A stretch of 64,000 bases of DNA from NCBI GenBank assembly GCA_016711125.1, contig JADJTQ010000001.1:434001-498000 (forward strand), read 5' to 3'. The position numbers and the translations under genes were made by a program. Shown here one piece after another: positions 30,284 to 40,700 of this stretch (positions are counted from its first letter, which is position 1; each line of letters opens with the position of its first letter). Under the pieces are notes generated by a model. That model saw only the letters and a list, made by a program, of their open reading frames with translations. It searched no databases and was not told the DNA's origin. The stretch comes from Saprospiraceae bacterium. Lineage in GTDB: Bacteria; Bacteroidota; Bacteroidia; Chitinophagales; Saprospiraceae.

Positions 30284-31141
30284 ATGAAGGATATCGAGAT
30301 TATCGGTTATGAAGAGCTCCTGGACAGCTGTGTACAACAACTGGATGATGAAAAATTGTCCTCCTGGTTGAAGGAAAGACATCAACATGGAAATCTATCG
30401 AAGACATTTTTTATCAATTTTGGGCTTATAGGTCGAAAGATTCCCCGAAAAGGGGTTTCACTGGATCCTGACTTGGAAGCTCGTCTACAGCATATAAATC
30501 CAGGATTTGATCCTACCAAATGGACCCTTGACGATTTATCTCGGTTAAGTCTCATGCTATCGCTTAGTTCCAAGGTTAGCAAAGAGTTCATCGGAACTTT
30601 ATTGGCTGCCGCCGATATGCGGGAACAGGTGATTGTTTTTCGATCCATACCCTACTTGCCGAATGCCGGTGACTTTGTTTTGTTGGCGATTGATGGCATT
30701 CGTACCAATATGGTCGATGTTTTTGACGCCATTGCACTGGATAATACCTATGCCTTCGATTATTTCCCTGACGACGCATGGAATCAAATGGTATTGAAGG
30801 CTATATTTATGGAGCGACCCATTTACCGTATTCTGGGAGTTGACGAGCGAAGGAGCCATAAACTAGCCAGTATATTATTTGATTTTGTACATGAACGTTG
30901 GTCCGCCGGCCGCTTGGTTACTCCAGAACTTTGGCGTCTGGTGAGAGGACATCTCAACCCGGCGATTTTTGCTGATCTGAGGAAAGTGGCCTTGGGAGAT
31001 AACGAACTAGCAGCTCAGACCGCGATTAAAGCCATGGAAGAGTCTGGTTATCAAGATGCCATCCAGTGGTTACAATTGGAAAAATTAAGTTCAACTTATT
31101 CTTGGGAAGAAATTGGAAAACGAATTATCGAAAGGAAATGA
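30284..31141 (+). CDS. eboA: EboA-like protein
   Basis: 285 residues, soluble, mostly helical. It is assigned as EboA by its place at the head of a complete ebo operon and by its general fit to the EboA domain family; the biochemical role of EboA is not known. Its stop overlaps the eboB start (ATGA at 31138-31141), which implies translational coupling. A possible -7 box TAAGTTTG lies at 30221-30228, but no matching TTG was found at the usual distance. Confidence 0.85.
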   Translation: MKDIEIIGYEELLDSCVQQLDDEKLSSWLKERHQHGNLSKTFFINFGLIGRKIPRKGVSLDPDLEARLQHINPGFDPTKWTLDDLSRLSLMLSLSSKVSKEFIGTLLAAADMREQVIVFRSIPYLPNAGDFVLLAIDGIRTNMVDVFDAIALDNTYAFDYFPDDAWNQMVLKAIFMERPIYRILGVDERRSHKLASILFDFVHERWSAGRLVTPELWRLVRGHLNPAIFADLRKVALGDNELAAQTAIKAMEESGYQDAIQWLQLEKLSSTYSWEEIGKRIIERK

Positions 31142-32040
31142 AATATATAGATCCGCATATTCATATGAGCTCCCGCACCACCGATGACTATGAAGCCATG
31201 CACAAGGCGGGAATTGTTGCGATCATCGAACCTGCTTTTTGGCTTGGTCAGCCGCGCACCGAGGTTGGCTCCTTTAAGGATTATTTTAGCAGTCTGGTAG
31301 GGTGGGAACAATTCCGAGCATCTCAATTTGGAATCAAACATTATAGCACTATTGGATTGAATTCGAAGGAGGCTAACAACGAAGCATTGGCTGAACAAGT
31401 CATGGAACTTTTGCCCCTTTTTGCCCTTAAAGAGAATGTGGTAGCCATCGGTGAAATTGGCTATGACGATCAAACTGCAGCCGAAGACAAATATTTTCGC
31501 ATGCAAATCGAGCTGGCTAAAGAACTTGATCTTCCGATTATGATTCATACGCCCCACCGTGATAAAAAAAATGGCACCTACCGATCGATGGATGTTTTAG
31601 AGGAACATGGTGTAGATCCTTCTCTGGTGGTGATTGATCACAATAATGAGGAGACCGTAAGGGACGTGCTGGATCGGGGATATTGGGCAGCATTTACCAT
31701 CTATCCTCGCACCAAGATGGGAAGTGAAAGAATGGTTGAATTAGTACGACAATATGGCCCTGAACGGATCATCATCGACAGTGCTGCCGACTGGGGCGTT
31801 AGTGACCCCCTCGCAGTACCGAAGACTGCCAATTTGATGCGTGAGAAAGGGATGGATGAAAGTGTGATTCATACGACCTGTTATCAAAATGCGCTCGCTG
31901 CTTATGGGCAGAGTGGAGTAATGAAGGAATCCGATTGGCTGCAGGGAGTAGAATTTGACCAATCCGTACGCTATGGGGGCAGTACTGTTTTACGGGGAGG
32001 ACAAGCTCCCAGGAAGAGCTCTCCCGATACCACAGAGTGA
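31138..32040 (+). CDS. eboB: EboB, TatD-like metal hydrolase
   Basis: 300 residues from ATG 31138, which overlaps the eboA stop; an upstream in-frame start at 31066 is less likely. A TatD/amidohydrolase-type TIM barrel is indicated by DPHIHMSS at the start, EIGYDDQT, HTPHRDK, VIDHNN and DSAADWG, which supply the two-metal ligands. The substrate is unknown. It is part of the ebo operon, which in cyanobacteria is needed for export of a scytonemin precursor. Confidence 0.88.
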   Translation: MKYIDPHIHMSSRTTDDYEAMHKAGIVAIIEPAFWLGQPRTEVGSFKDYFSSLVGWEQFRASQFGIKHYSTIGLNSKEANNEALAEQVMELLPLFALKENVVAIGEIGYDDQTAAEDKYFRMQIELAKELDLPIMIHTPHRDKKNGTYRSMDVLEEHGVDPSLVVIDHNNEETVRDVLDRGYWAAFTIYPRTKMGSERMVELVRQYGPERIIIDSAADWGVSDPLAVPKTANLMREKGMDESVIHTTCYQNALAAYGQSGVMKESDWLQGVEFDQSVRYGGSTVLRGGQAPRKSSPDTTE

Positions 32041-32930
32041 TGAAGCTGTTTCCGTATTTTGTACTGATCCGGCCTGCCAATTTGCTCACGGCTGTAGCTG
32101 ATGTTGTAGCGGGCTTTGCAATAGCAGGGGTCTTGAGTCATGTCATCTTCTCCGGTCAAGTACCGGATATGTTATTGCTTATTCTCTCGACGATGGGTCT
32201 ATATGCCGGTGGTATCGTGTTTAATGATCTTTTTGATCTTGAGATTGATCGAAAGGAAAGACCGGAAAGGATCTTACCTAGTGGTCAAATCTCTGTGTCG
32301 AGTGCGCGAACCTTCGGCACTGTACTCCTCGTAGAAGGAGTCCTATTAGCCTTTTTATCCAGTCCGGTAAGTGGCCTGATATCCCTTCTCATTGTCTTTT
32401 TTGCTCTTCTGTATGATCGGTTCGGTAAGCATCATCCGTTCTTTGGGCCGATAAATATGGGGTTATGTCGTGGTTTGAACCTGTTGCTTGGTATGAGTAT
32501 TGTTGAGCTATCCTCATTGTCTTATTTAACCCTTCTTTCATTGATTCCCATTGTTTTCATTGCAGCGGTTACCTTAACCAGTCGGGGTGAAGTAAGTGGA
32601 AATAATCGCATGTCGATATTGCTCGCCCTGGTCCTGGATCTGGTCATAGTGGTTACCTTTATATGGCTGGGCATTAAAGATATTCTCAATTTACCGGTTG
32701 TAATCCCTTTTGTAGCTTTATGGCTCTTTATGAATTTATATGCCAAGGTCAGTGCGATTATTAGAAACGAGCCGAAGAAGGTGATGCAGGCGGTTAAGAT
32801 AGGAGTGATCTCATTGATTCCCTTAAATGCAAGTTATGTGGCAGGTTTTGGGCATTGGATCTTTGCCATTCTCGTACTGTCACTATTACCCTTGGCCATG
32901 GTCTTATCCAGAAAATTTGCGGTGACTTAA
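32040..32930 (+). CDS. eboC: EboC, UbiA-family prenyltransferase
   Basis: About 296 residues from the ATG at 32040, whose first base is the last base of the eboB stop. Multiple hydrophobic segments and the first prenyl-diphosphate site NDLFDLEIDRKERP are typical of UbiA-type membrane prenyltransferases. The second aspartate region appears near YDRFGKHHP. It probably attaches a prenyl group to an ebo-pathway small molecule; the acceptor is unknown. Confidence 0.9.
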   Translation: MKLFPYFVLIRPANLLTAVADVVAGFAIAGVLSHVIFSGQVPDMLLLILSTMGLYAGGIVFNDLFDLEIDRKERPERILPSGQISVSSARTFGTVLLVEGVLLAFLSSPVSGLISLLIVFFALLYDRFGKHHPFFGPINMGLCRGLNLLLGMSIVELSSLSYLTLLSLIPIVFIAAVTLTSRGEVSGNNRMSILLALVLDLVIVVTFIWLGIKDILNLPVVIPFVALWLFMNLYAKVSAIIRNEPKKVMQAVKIGVISLIPLNASYVAGFGHWIFAILVLSLLPLAMVLSRKFAVT

Positions 32931-32933
32931 ATT

Positions 32934-34103
32934 ATGGTGATTAAACAAAAATTTTCCATTGATTTTCAATACGAAATCATTTTCACGCGGAATATTTTCT
33001 CGCCGGAGAATGATACGCTGATTCGTCTGTTACAGAAAACACCTGGTATTCCAACCACAAAAGTTATCGTTGTTGTGGATCAGGGATTGGTTGGGGTAGA
33101 TCGGGGAATAAGCACCACCATCGAGTCCTATTTTTCCAATTATAGCCAGGTTCAGATGTTGGATTTACCATTAGTGGTGACCGGTGGGGAGGAAAGCAAA
33201 AATGATACTCGTGAATTGGTTAAAGTTTTGGAGCTGATAGACAGAGCGAAGGTAGATCGTCATGCTTACGTTATCGCCGTTGGTGGAGGATCGGTCCTGG
33301 ACATGGTCGGATTTGCAGCAGCAATTGCGCATCGGGGTATCAAACATATCCGGATTCCCACGACAACCTTATCCCAAAATGATTCGGGCGTGGGAGTCAA
33401 GAATGGAATAAATTATTTTGGTAAGAAAAATTTCCTGGGCACGTTCGCACCACCCTATGCTGTGGTTAATGACTTTCTTTTTTTGGAATCTCTTGATATT
33501 CGTGATTGGAGAGCAGGTACTGCGGAAGCGGTAAAAGTAGCCCTGATCAAGGATAAAGAATTTTTTAATTGGATTTGTAACCATGCAGAGCAACTCAGTC
33601 AACGGGATTTATCTTGCATGGAAAAACTGGTTATCCGCTGTGCCGAACTGCATTCTGAACACATCGGAGGCAGTAATGATCCTTTTGAAATGGGCTCTTC
33701 CCGGCCTCTTGACTTTGGTCACTGGGCGGCTCATAAATTGGAGCAACTTAGTGGGTTCGAGCTGCGCCATGGAGAAGCGGTTGCCATTGGCATTGCACTA
33801 GATGTTTGCTATGCAGTGCAAGCTGGTTATCTGAAACAGGAACTTGCTGATCAAATCATCGACGCACTTCAAAAATTGGGATTTCGGCTGGTTCACCCTA
33901 CCGTTTTCGGGCAAGATGGTGTTTCGATCAATCCAGAGCTGCTTAAAGGATTGGAAGAATTTCGGGAACATCTCGGAGGTCAACTGACCATTCCCATGAT
34001 TAAAGAAATTGGTTCTAAATTCGACGTTCATGAGATGAATCCAGCCTGGATCGAGGCGGCTGCTCAGTCTCTTCTACAAAAAAAAGAAGCACATGCAGAT
34101 TGA
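32934..34103 (+). CDS. eboD: EboD, 3-dehydroquinate-synthase-like protein
   Basis: 389 residues. The NAD-binding segment GGGSVLDMVGFAAAIAHRG and the metal-site region LDFGHWAAHKLE with RHGEAVAIG match sugar-phosphate cyclases related to dehydroquinate synthase (AroB). In this operon it is EboD, likely using a sugar phosphate other than DAHP. It starts three bases after eboC ends and overlaps eboE by 11 bp. Confidence 0.9.
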   Translation: MVIKQKFSIDFQYEIIFTRNIFSPENDTLIRLLQKTPGIPTTKVIVVVDQGLVGVDRGISTTIESYFSNYSQVQMLDLPLVVTGGEESKNDTRELVKVLELIDRAKVDRHAYVIAVGGGSVLDMVGFAAAIAHRGIKHIRIPTTTLSQNDSGVGVKNGINYFGKKNFLGTFAPPYAVVNDFLFLESLDIRDWRAGTAEAVKVALIKDKEFFNWICNHAEQLSQRDLSCMEKLVIRCAELHSEHIGGSNDPFEMGSSRPLDFGHWAAHKLEQLSGFELRHGEAVAIGIALDVCYAVQAGYLKQELADQIIDALQKLGFRLVHPTVFGQDGVSINPELLKGLEEFREHLGGQLTIPMIKEIGSKFDVHEMNPAWIEAAAQSLLQKKEAHAD

Positions 34104-35307
34104 TTTTCATAATGCACATTTAACCTATTGCAGTAATATCCATCCCGGTGAATCCTGGGTGGAGACTTTTGAAAATCTGAAAAAATATACCACCCAAATT
34201 AGAGACAAAATGGATCGGGGGCCTTTTGGTATTGGCCTGCGGCTGTCTAATGAGGCATCGATTAGCTTGTCTGAAGAAGGGGCATTGAGCTCATTTCAGG
34301 ATTGGTTGCAGAAGGAAAACATGTATGTTTTTACGATCAATGGATTTCCATTTGGTGGGTTTCATAAACAAGTCGTCAAAGACCAGGTTCATTTTCCTGA
34401 TTGGACCACTTCGGATAGACTAAACTACACAAAACGACTATTCGACATTCTCTCGGTTCTTTTGCCCGCTGACCTCGATGGGGGTGTCTCAACTTCGCCT
34501 ATTTCGTACCGGTTTTGGCATCAAGATAGTCAGGCTATTGAGGAAGTAAAAAATACCGCCTGTAGTCAAATGATCGATTTAGTTGTTCATTTAAATGCTA
34601 TTCGGATTAAAACCGGAAAGATCCTTCATTTGGATATCGAACCCGAGCCAGATGGTATTTTAGAGACCAGTCAGGAGTTTGTTGATTTTTATAACAATTA
34701 CTTATTAAATGAGGGAAAAGCCGCACTCAGAAAAGAACTAAATTGTTCTGATGTTGATGCTGAGCAGATGATCAGAATGCACATTCAATTGTGTTATGAT
34801 ATCTGTCACTTTGCCGTTGGGTTTGAAAAATCTACCGATGCGATTTCTAGGATTTTGGATGCCGGAATTAAAATCGGCCGCATTCAAATCAGTGCGGCTT
34901 TGAGTTCTGGCGTTATTCACTCAGAGAAGGAGAAATCATTAGCAATCGAGGGACTTCGCGAATTTAATGAACCGGTTTATTTACATCAAGCGGTTATTCG
35001 CGAAGCTAATGGCCAACTCACCAGATATCCCGATTTAAAACCGGCTCTGGATAATTGGATGGAAGCCGACCAATCCGAATTAAGAACTCACTATCATGTG
35101 CCCTTATTTACCGAGCGTTATGGTAAATTAATCCCTACCCAACAAGACATTAAAGATGTGCTTCAAATTTGGAAAGAAAAAGACTTTACCAATCATCTCG
35201 AAGTGGAGACCTACACCTGGGATGTTTTACCAGAAGATAAACGGACTGATATTGTAAGTTCGGTGGTGCGAGAATTGGAATGGGTGATATCAACCCTCGA
35301 AAAATGA
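34093..35307 (+). CDS. eboE: EboE, xylose-isomerase-like TIM-barrel protein
   Basis: 404 residues. TIM-barrel features with metal-binding acids are seen in HLDIEPEPDG and CYDICHFAVGFE, as in the EboE metabolite-traffic family. The gene overlaps eboD upstream and shares ATGA with eboF downstream (35304-35307), so expression is tightly coupled. The reaction is not known. Confidence 0.88.
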   Translation: MQIDFHNAHLTYCSNIHPGESWVETFENLKKYTTQIRDKMDRGPFGIGLRLSNEASISLSEEGALSSFQDWLQKENMYVFTINGFPFGGFHKQVVKDQVHFPDWTTSDRLNYTKRLFDILSVLLPADLDGGVSTSPISYRFWHQDSQAIEEVKNTACSQMIDLVVHLNAIRIKTGKILHLDIEPEPDGILETSQEFVDFYNNYLLNEGKAALRKELNCSDVDAEQMIRMHIQLCYDICHFAVGFEKSTDAISRILDAGIKIGRIQISAALSSGVIHSEKEKSLAIEGLREFNEPVYLHQAVIREANGQLTRYPDLKPALDNWMEADQSELRTHYHVPLFTERYGKLIPTQQDIKDVLQIWKEKDFTNHLEVETYTWDVLPEDKRTDIVSSVVRELEWVISTLEK

Positions 35308-36677
35308 AAAAAATTGCTCTGATCAATGTTGTAGGTCTGTCTGAAAAACACATTGGAGAGCATACCCCATTCATAAATTCCTGGTCTGAAAAAAGAAACC
35401 GGTCCTTAATTGAACCAATGTTACCGGCGGTTACCTGTTCGGTACAAACAACTTTTCTTACTGGAAAAACTCCTGCCGATCACGGCATTGTGGCAAATGG
35501 ATGGTACTTCAGGGAAGAATGTGAGGTGAAGTTCTGGAAGCAATCCAATAAATTGGTCCAGGCTGCCAGCATTTGGGATCATGCTCGAAAGATGGATCCC
35601 GCTTTTACCTGTGCCAATATGTTTTGGTGGTATAATATGTACTCGTCAGTAGATTATTCCGTGACACCAAGACCCCAATACCGGGCTAATGGAATTAAGG
35701 TGCCGGATTGTTATTCAAATCCACCAGACTTGCGAGACCGGCTGCAGAAGGACCTTGGAACTTTCCCGTTATTTAATTTTTGGGGGCCCAATGCCAATAT
35801 TAAATCCAGCAAATGGATTTCGGATGCCTCAAAAAAAGTCTATGAGTGGCATCGCCCTGATTTGTTATTGGTCTACCTGCCTCATCTCGATTATTGTCTG
35901 CAGAAATATGGTCCCGATGATCTTCGAATTGTTAAAAATCTGAATGAAATAGATCAGGTTGTTCAGGACTTAATCAATTACCTGGAGAATGAATGTGTTG
36001 AAGTTAATATCGTATCTGAATATGGCATCGTTCCCGTAAGCAACGCTGTTCACATCAACCGGATCCTAAGGGAGGCGGGTATGCTGGCAATTCGCGAAGA
36101 AAATGGATTGGAGCTTTTAGATGCGGGTCAATCCATAGCATTTGCCACCGCCGATCACCAACTGGCTCATATCTATATTCAGGATCACTCTAAGATTAAG
36201 ATGATCACTGAAATGCTGGAAAATACGCCAGGAATAGCTGAGGTTTTGAATGAAGAGGGCAAGATAAATAATGGCCTCAATCATGAAAGGTCGGGTGAAC
36301 TGGTGGCGATCGCTGAACCCGATTGCTGGTTTACTTATTATTATTGGCTAGATGATCAAAAGGCACCTGATTTTGCCCGGATGGTTGATATACATAAAAA
36401 ACCTGGATACGATCCGGTTGAGATGTTTCTTGATCCTCAAAAAAAACTGATAGTCCCGAGAATTGTTTTGAAATTGATCGGAAAAAAATTGGGATTTAGA
36501 ACGATGCTAAATGTTATTCCCATTGATGCCAGTCTGGTGAAAGGATCTCATGGCCAGTTAAATGTTTCGGATGAATATAAACCCGTTTTTATTTCGTTAA
36601 AAAATACACCTCGAAATATTTCTGCAGTGGACATTCATGATCTTTTACTGGAGCAGATCTTCGATAACGGTTCTTAA
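35304..36677 (+). CDS. eboF: EboF, type I phosphodiesterase/nucleotide pyrophosphatase-like
   Basis: 457 residues from ATG 35304 (MKKIALINVVG), preferred over an in-frame ATG at 35280 because of the ATGA overlap with eboE. Motifs of the alkaline-phosphatase-like phosphodiesterase fold are clear: the nucleophile region SVQTTFLTGKTPADHG, PHLDYCLQKYGPDD and ADHQLAH. It closes the operon. No signal peptide is visible, so it should act in the cytoplasm. Confidence 0.9.
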   Translation: MKKIALINVVGLSEKHIGEHTPFINSWSEKRNRSLIEPMLPAVTCSVQTTFLTGKTPADHGIVANGWYFREECEVKFWKQSNKLVQAASIWDHARKMDPAFTCANMFWWYNMYSSVDYSVTPRPQYRANGIKVPDCYSNPPDLRDRLQKDLGTFPLFNFWGPNANIKSSKWISDASKKVYEWHRPDLLLVYLPHLDYCLQKYGPDDLRIVKNLNEIDQVVQDLINYLENECVEVNIVSEYGIVPVSNAVHINRILREAGMLAIREENGLELLDAGQSIAFATADHQLAHIYIQDHSKIKMITEMLENTPGIAEVLNEEGKINNGLNHERSGELVAIAEPDCWFTYYYWLDDQKAPDFARMVDIHKKPGYDPVEMFLDPQKKLIVPRIVLKLIGKKLGFRTMLNVIPIDASLVKGSHGQLNVSDEYKPVFISLKNTPRNISAVDIHDLLLEQIFDNGS

Positions 36678-36697
36678 TAATTTGAAATTATCTTCCA

Positions 36698-37260
36698 AGA
36701 AACATTTTCTAAGACCATCCGTGAAAATCCGTGTAAATCCGTGGACAAGAATAGAATGTTCTTGGTGCCGAAGCCGGTAGAATGTTCATCCACAGATGGG
36801 CACGGATGGCCACGCATGATTTTATATCAAACCTCTTTGAAATCGCACAAATCTGTGAACAATAAGAATTTTATTGGTTGTCCGAAAGGGCCTGTAAGCA
36901 GATCCGCAGATACATGCAAATGAACGCAGATGCATTTCTTCCCGGAAACATTTGCTAAGACCATCCGGGAAAATTCGTGTAAATCCGTGGACAAGATAGA
37001 ATGTTCTTGGTGCCCGAAGCCGGCAGCATGTTTATCCACAGATGGGCACAGATGGCCACGGATGATTTTATATCAAACCTCTTTGAAATCGCACAAATCT
37101 GTGAACAATAGAATTTTATTGGTTGTCCGAAAGTGGCTGTAAGCAGATCGGCAGATACATGCAAATGAACGCAATGTCTTTCTTCCAAGAAACACTTTCA
37201 AAGACCATCCGTGAAAATCCGTGTAAATCTGTGGACAAATTAGAAAGTTCTTGTAAGCTC
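36698..37260. repeat. Imperfect tandem repeats, block A (about 240-bp units)
   Basis: Three units, starting near 36698, 36941 and 37178, share words such as CCATCCGTGAAAATCCGTG, TTTATATCAAACCTCTTTG and GAATTTTATTGGTTGTCCG. They are relatives of the larger block B on the other side of the GxxExxY gene. No protein is encoded; the frames here are by-products of the repeat. Confidence 0.85.
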
Positions 37261-37315
37261 ATCCGAGATGTATCAATGGACGCCAATGACCTATTCAAAT
37301 TGTATTTAAAAATCT

Positions 37316-37747
37316 TTATAGTACAATTCTTTGCCACTGCAAGTTAGGTGTTCCAAAATTAACTAAGAGACAAAGTTTGTAACTACTTGCTTTCAAATAA
37401 TTGATGCATCTTGCCATCAATTCGGAAGGAAGTCCATCTAGTGCCTTTGCTTCGACAATGATTTTATCCATCACTTTGAAATCCGCATAATATTTGTGTC
37501 TAAGACTATGACCTCGATAATCGATCTCGAAACAATGTTCTCTTTGAAAGGGAATCCCCAATAGTCGTAACTCGATCTCCAAAGCATCTTTGTACACCAC
37601 TTCTAAAAAACCATGCCCAAGTTCACTCTGAACTTTCATGCAGCTTCCGATGATCATATATGATTCTTCTGAATAGAGGAGGGATGAGGATTTTTCCATA
37701 CTACACAACATAGCAAAATTCATGCAGTTGCCCAAAACCTGTATCAA
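37316..37747 (-). CDS. GxxExxY protein (PD-(D/E)XK-like)
   Basis: Up to 143 residues; the likely start is the Met at residue 17 (MEKSSSLLYSEES, 37699), which gives the usual length of about 127. The family motif is seen in GFLEVVY, with a nuclease-like IIVEAKAL segment near residue 94 and NYLKAS further on. TIGR04256 members are widespread, small and linked to repetitive, possibly mobile DNA. Here the gene lies between two fields of related repeats and its 3' end reaches the border of block A. A nuclease role is inferred from the fold only. Confidence 0.88.
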   Translation of the reverse strand: MIQVLGNCMNFAMLCSMEKSSSLLYSEESYMIIGSCMKVQSELGHGFLEVVYKDALEIELRLLGIPFQREHCFEIDYRGHSLRHKYYADFKVMDKIIVEAKALDGLPSELMARCINYLKASSYKLCLLVNFGTPNLQWQRIVL

Positions 37748-37749
37748 GC

Positions 37750-40700
37750 ATCCCTTTGATCTCCGCTAATTTGCGCTGATTGTTTTATAGCAGAAAAAAA
37801 TTTAGAAGATACCATCCGTGAAAATTCGTGTAAATCCGTGGACAAAAAATAGAAAGTTCTTGGTTGGCCCACAATGTTTGCAGGCTTATCCGCTGATGGC
37901 CGCTAATTTACGCTGATTATTTTCTGACATAGAGGACATTTAGCGATCACAATCCGTGAAAATCCGCGTAAATCCGTGGACAAAATAGAATATCATTGGT
38001 TAACCAACGCAGGTCGTATGCTTATCCACGGATGGGCACGGATGGACACGGATAATTTTATAGCAAACCTCTTTGAAATCCGCACAAATGAATCTGTGAA
38101 CCAAAGAATTTTATTGGTTGTCTGAAAGTGGCGCAAGAAACATTTTCTAAGACCATCCGTGAAAATTCGTGTAAATCCGTGGACAAAAAAGAATGTTCTT
38201 GGTTGGCCCATAATGTTTGCAGGCTTATCCGCTGATGGCCGCTAATTTACGCTGATTATTTTCTGACATAGAGGACATTTAGCGATCACAATCCGTGAAA
38301 ATCCGCGTAAATCCGTGGACAAAATAGAATATCATTGGTTAACCAACGCAGGTCGTATGCTTATCCACGGATGGGCACGGATGGACACGGATAATTTTAT
38401 AGCAAACCTCTTTGAAATCCGCACAAATGAATCTGTGAACCAAAGAATTTTATTGGTTGTCTGAAAGTGGCGCAAGAAACATTTTCTAAGACCATCCGTG
38501 AAAATCCGCGTAAATCCGTGGACAAAATAGAATGTTCTTGGTTAGCCCCCTATGTTTGTTCGCTTATCCGCTGATGGCCGCTAATTTACGCTGATTATTT
38601 TCTGACATAGAAACATTTAGAGATACAATCCGTGAAAATCCGCGTAAATCCGTGGACAAAATAGAATATCATTTGTTAACCAACGCAGGTCGTAAGCTTA
38701 TCCGCGGATGGCCGCTAATTTATGCTGATGAATTTCTGACATAGAGACATTTAGAAGATACCATCCGTGAAAATTCGTGTAAATCCGTGGACAAAAAAAG
38801 AATGTTCTTGGTTGGCCCATAATGTTTGCAGGCTTATCCGCTGATGGCCGCTAATTTACGCTGATTATTTTCTGACATAGAGACATTTAGAGATACAATC
38901 CGTGAAAATCCGCGTAAATCCGTGGTCAAAATAGAATATCATTTGTTAACCAACGCAGGTCGTATGCTTATCCACAGATGGGCACGGATGGACACGGATA
39001 ATTTTATAGCAAACCTCTTTGAAATCCACACAAATGAATCTGTGAACCAAAGAATTTTATTGGTTGTCTGAAAGTGGCGCAAGAAACATTTTCTAAGACC
39101 ATCCGTGAAAATTCGTGAAAATCCGTGGACAAAAAATAGAATGTTCTTGGTTGGCCCACAATGTTTGCAGGCTTATCCGCTGATGGCCGCTAATTTACGC
39201 TGATTATTTTCTGACATAGAGGACATTTAGCGATCACAATCCGTGAAAATCCGCGTAAATCCGTGGACAAAATAGAATATCATTGGTTAACCAACGCAGG
39301 TCGTATGCTTATCCACGGATGGGCACGGATGGACACGGATAATTTTATAGCAAACCTCTTTGAAATCCGCACAAATGAATCTGTGAACCAAAGAATTTTA
39401 TTGGTTGTCTGAAAGTGGCGCAAGAAACATTTTCTAAGACCATCCGTGAAAATCCGTGAAAATCCGTGGACAAAAAATAGAATGTTGTTGGTTGGCCCAC
39501 AATGTTTGCAGGCTTATCCGCTGATGGCCGCTAGTTTACGCTGATGATTTTCTGACATAGAGGACATTTAGCGATCACAATCCGTGAAAATCCGCGTAAA
39601 TCCGTGGACAAAATAGAATATCATTGGTTAACCAACGCAGGTCGTATGCTTATCCACGGATGGGCACGGATGGACACGGATAATTTTATAGCAAACCTCT
39701 TTGAAATCCGCACAAATGAATCTGTGAACCAAAGAATTTTATTGGTTGTCTGAAAGTGGCGCAAGAAACATTTTCTAAGACCATCCGTGAAAATTCGTGT
39801 AAATCCGTGGACAAAAAAAGAATGTTCTTGGTTGGCCCATAATGTTTGCAGGCTTATCCGCGGATGGCCGCTAATTTACGCTGATGAATTTCTGACATAG
39901 AGACATTTAGAAGATACCATCCGTGAAAATCCGTGTAAATCCGTGGACAAAATAGAATGTTCTTGGTTGGCCCATAATGTTTGCAGGCTTATCCGCTGAT
40001 GGCCGCTAATTTACGCTGATTATTTTCTGACATAGAGGACATTTAGCGATCACAATCCGTGAAAATCCGCGTAAATCCGTGGACAAAATAGAATATCATT
40101 GGTTAACCAACGCAGGTCGTATGCTTATCCACGGATGGGCACGGATGGACACGGATAATTTTATAGCAAACCTCTTTGAAATCCGCACAAATGAATCTGT
40201 GAACCAAAGAATTTTATTGGTTGTCTGAAAGTGGCGCAAGAAACATTTTCTAAGACCATCCGTGAAAATTCGTGTAAATCCGTGGACAAAAAGAATGTTC
40301 TTGGTTGGCCCATAATGTTTGCAGGCTTATCCGCTGATGGCCGCTAATTTACGCTGATTATTTTCTGACATAGAGGACATTTAGCGATCACAATCCGTGA
40401 AAATCCGCGTAAATCCGTGGACAAAATAGAATATCATTGGTTAACCAACGCAGGTCGTATGCTTATCCACGGATGGGCACGGATGGACACGGATAATTTT
40501 ATAGCAAACCTCTTTGAAATCCGTACAAATGAATCTGTGAACCAAAGAATTTTATTGGTTGTCTGAAAGTGGCGCAAGAAACATTTTCTAAGACCATCCG
40601 TGAAAATCCGTGAAAATCCGTGGACAAAAATAGAATGTTCTTGGTTGGCCCACAATGTTTGCAGGCTTATCCGCTGATGGCCGCTAATTTACGCTGATTA

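Noticed and set aside
37993..40655. Two near-identical small minus-strand proteins (37993-38211 and 40434-40655)
   Set aside because: They are translations of the same repeat unit and have no start context.
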